From positions 1-34,117 of the forward strand of contig JAFYWF010000105.1 of assembly GCA_017558145.1 (NCBI GenBank): a stretch of 34,117 bases of DNA. The letters are read 5' to 3'. Position numbers and translations under genes: made by a program. Each line of letters starts with the position of its first letter. The stretch's first letter is position 1. Shown here piece by piece: positions 33,182 to 34,117 of the stretch. Origin of the DNA: Lachnospiraceae bacterium (GTDB lineage Bacteria; Bacillota; Clostridia; Lachnospirales; Lachnospiraceae). Below the pieces are notes generated by a model that ran no database searches, was not told the origin of the DNA, and was given only the letters and a program-made list of their open reading frames with translations.

Positions 33182-33799
33182 ATGGACGCTATATTTTTAG
33201 ATATTGATGGTACACTTTGGGATTCTACACATATTGTGGCAGATGCTTGGAACGAAGTCTTAGAAAAAAAACCTGAACTAAATCTTGTAATCACAGCTGA
33301 TTTACTAAAAACTCTTTTCGGAAAACCTTTATCTGAAATTGCCGCTGTGATTTTTAAAGATTATGACAAAGAAACGCAAATAAAATTAATTAATGAATGC
33401 TGTGAACATGAACATAAATTTTTAGATACAAATCCTGGAATTATTTTTGAAGGTGTAGTTGAAACCATTAAAAAGCTTGCAAAAAAATACCCTATTTGTA
33501 TCGTTAGCAACTGCGAAGCCGGTTACATCGAACTAGTATGTGACAAACTGGGAATAAAGGACTGTATCAAAGATGGCGAATGCCCTGGGTACTCAGGACT
33601 TGGAAAAGGGGATAACATCAAGCTAGTTATGGAACGTAACGGTTTCAAGGATATCGTCTATGTTGGAGATACTCAGGGAGACTACGAAGCCACCAGAAAA
33701 GCCAACGTTCCTTTTGTATATTGTAAATACGGTTTTGGAAAAACAGAAGGATATGAATATGCTATTGATAAATTTTCTGAATTGTTAGATTTGTTTTAA
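33182..33799 (+). CDS. HAD-superfamily hydrolase (phosphoglycolate phosphatase-like)
   Basis: The 205-residue protein has HAD motif I MDAIFLDIDGTLWDS (nucleophile Asp7, Asp9), motif II ICIVSNCEAGYIE with Ser, a conserved Lys (GLGKGDNIKLVMERN), and motif IV DIVYVGDTQGDYEATRKANV. A helical cap lies between motifs I and II (about residues 16-95). It is likely a cytoplasmic phosphatase for a small phosphorylated compound; the substrate cannot be told from sequence. GGAGGG lies 4 nt before the ATG. It is a single gene between rpsR and gdpP on the other strand, with its own terminator. Confidence 0.9.
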   Translation: MDAIFLDIDGTLWDSTHIVADAWNEVLEKKPELNLVITADLLKTLFGKPLSEIAAVIFKDYDKETQIKLINECCEHEHKFLDTNPGIIFEGVVETIKKLAKKYPICIVSNCEAGYIELVCDKLGIKDCIKDGECPGYSGLGKGDNIKLVMERNGFKDIVYVGDTQGDYEATRKANVPFVYCKYGFGKTEGYEYAIDKFSELLDLF

Positions 33800-33830
33800 T
33801 CTTCAATTTTTCTTTCGCGATAAGCGCTAT

Positions 33831-33854
33831 GTCTGCGAGCTAATGCTCACAGAC
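33831..33854. repeat. Hairpin behind the HAD gene
   Basis: GTCTGcGAGC (33831-33840) pairs with GCTCaCAGAC (33845-33854) with a TAAT loop and a single C/A mismatch that is a G-U pair on the minus strand. It has no T-run and lies before the real terminator, so it looks like an intergenic palindrome. Confidence 0.45.
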
Positions 33855-33875
33855 TCGCGTTGCTCACCGAATAAG

Positions 33876-33925
33876 AAAAGACCATGCCATCTGCAAATGA
33901 ATTTGCAAGTGGCATGGTCTTTTTT
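33876..33925. terminator. Bidirectional terminator between the HAD gene and rpsR
   Basis: AAAAGACCATGCCA (33876-33889) pairs perfectly with TGGCATGGTCTTTT (33910-33923), and an inner TGCAAAT/ATTTGCA extends it. The T-run on the plus side and the A-run on the other end fit both convergent genes. Confidence 0.9.
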
Positions 33926-33948
33926 ATTCTTTTCGCTTATCGTGCAAA

Positions 33949-34117
33949 TTAATCCTGAACGTAAGGCATTAAGCTCACGTGACGAGCACGTTTGATAGCT
34001 ACTGTAAGAGCTCTCTGATGTTTAGCACAGTTTCCTGTGATTCTTCTAGGAAGAATTTTTCCTCTTTCAGAAACATATCTTTTTAATTTGTTTGTATCTT
34101 TGTAATCGATTACGTTA
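33949..34117 (-). CDS. rpsR: 30S ribosomal protein S18, C-terminal part (cut by the window edge)
   Basis: The minus strand gives 55 residues, [55 protein letters not shown], then stop at 33949. This is the conserved body of S18 ([25 protein letters not shown]), which binds S6 and 16S rRNA in the 30S subunit. Only the N-terminal part lies beyond the window. The usual neighbours rpsF and ssb would follow to the right. The terminator at 33876-33925 ends this operon. Confidence 0.96.
   Translation of the reverse strand, partial: NVIDYKDTNKLKRYVSERGKILPRRITGNCAKHQRALTVAIKRARHVSLMPYVQD

Noticed and set aside
1..34117. CRISPR arrays, insertion sequences with transposase, prophage genes, replication origin
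   Set aside because: I looked for regular direct repeats, transposase or phage proteins and DnaA-box clusters and saw none that hold up.

Overview
The window looks like a chromosomal segment of a low-GC anaerobic member of the Clostridia, most likely Lachnospiraceae. The signs are AT-rich intergenic DNA, strong AGGAGG ribosome sites, a type III glutamine synthetase, the ireB-ruvX-DUF1292 block followed by RNase J, a pyruvate formate-lyase locus with a clostridial 2[4Fe-4S] ferredoxin, and the gdpP-rplI-dnaB block beside rpsR. The genus was not determined.

Layout. Positions 1-5150 are a loose, decaying region. It holds the start of a LytTR regulator, a tRNA-Lys 3' fragment, a lipoprotein, a 51-residue ORF, a 121-nt palindromic element, a DUF4428/SHOCT-like protein, a full-length but broken membrane-protein pseudogene and a CheY fragment. 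Positions 5151-7484 carry tRNA-Gln(CTG) and glnN. Positions 7582-14534 are a long minus-strand housekeeping run (mtaB, ireB, ruvX, DUF1292, RNase J, YlbF-like, a short MltG-like protein, trmR, trhP) that resembles the B. subtilis yrzL-yrrK-yrzB-yrrL-yrrM-yrrN/O order. A divergent HPr-like gene without the active histidine follows. Positions 14995-19251 are prmA-rsmE-cysteine desulfurase-thiI (minus). Cell-wall and stress genes come next: an amidase, a GH18 protein with SH3 and copper-amine-oxidase-like parts, and a MecA-type adaptor. A candidate structured RNA with its own promoter lies at about 22690-22945 (minus).

Positions 24398-28443 are the most interesting part: a pyruvate formate-lyase locus in pieces. 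The 679-residue PFL core has the Cys-Cys site but stops before the glycyl-radical domain. That domain is a separate 79-residue protein with the RVSGYAV loop. Between them lies a three-hairpin intercistronic RNA region and a 69-residue protein. The 69-residue protein resembles the first part of the glycyl-radical protein, but its radical loop is replaced by a Cys-rich tail (CX2CX6C). PflA and a ferredoxin follow. 679 + 79 = 758 residues, about the length of one-piece E. coli PflB, so this is a split enzyme and not a spare part added to a complete one.

The right end holds a coiled-coil protein with 11-residue repeats, dnaB, rplI and gdpP (with a clear promoter), a HAD hydrolase and the 3' part of rpsR. 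Several gene starts were moved inward from the longest ORF because a ribosome binding site decides them.
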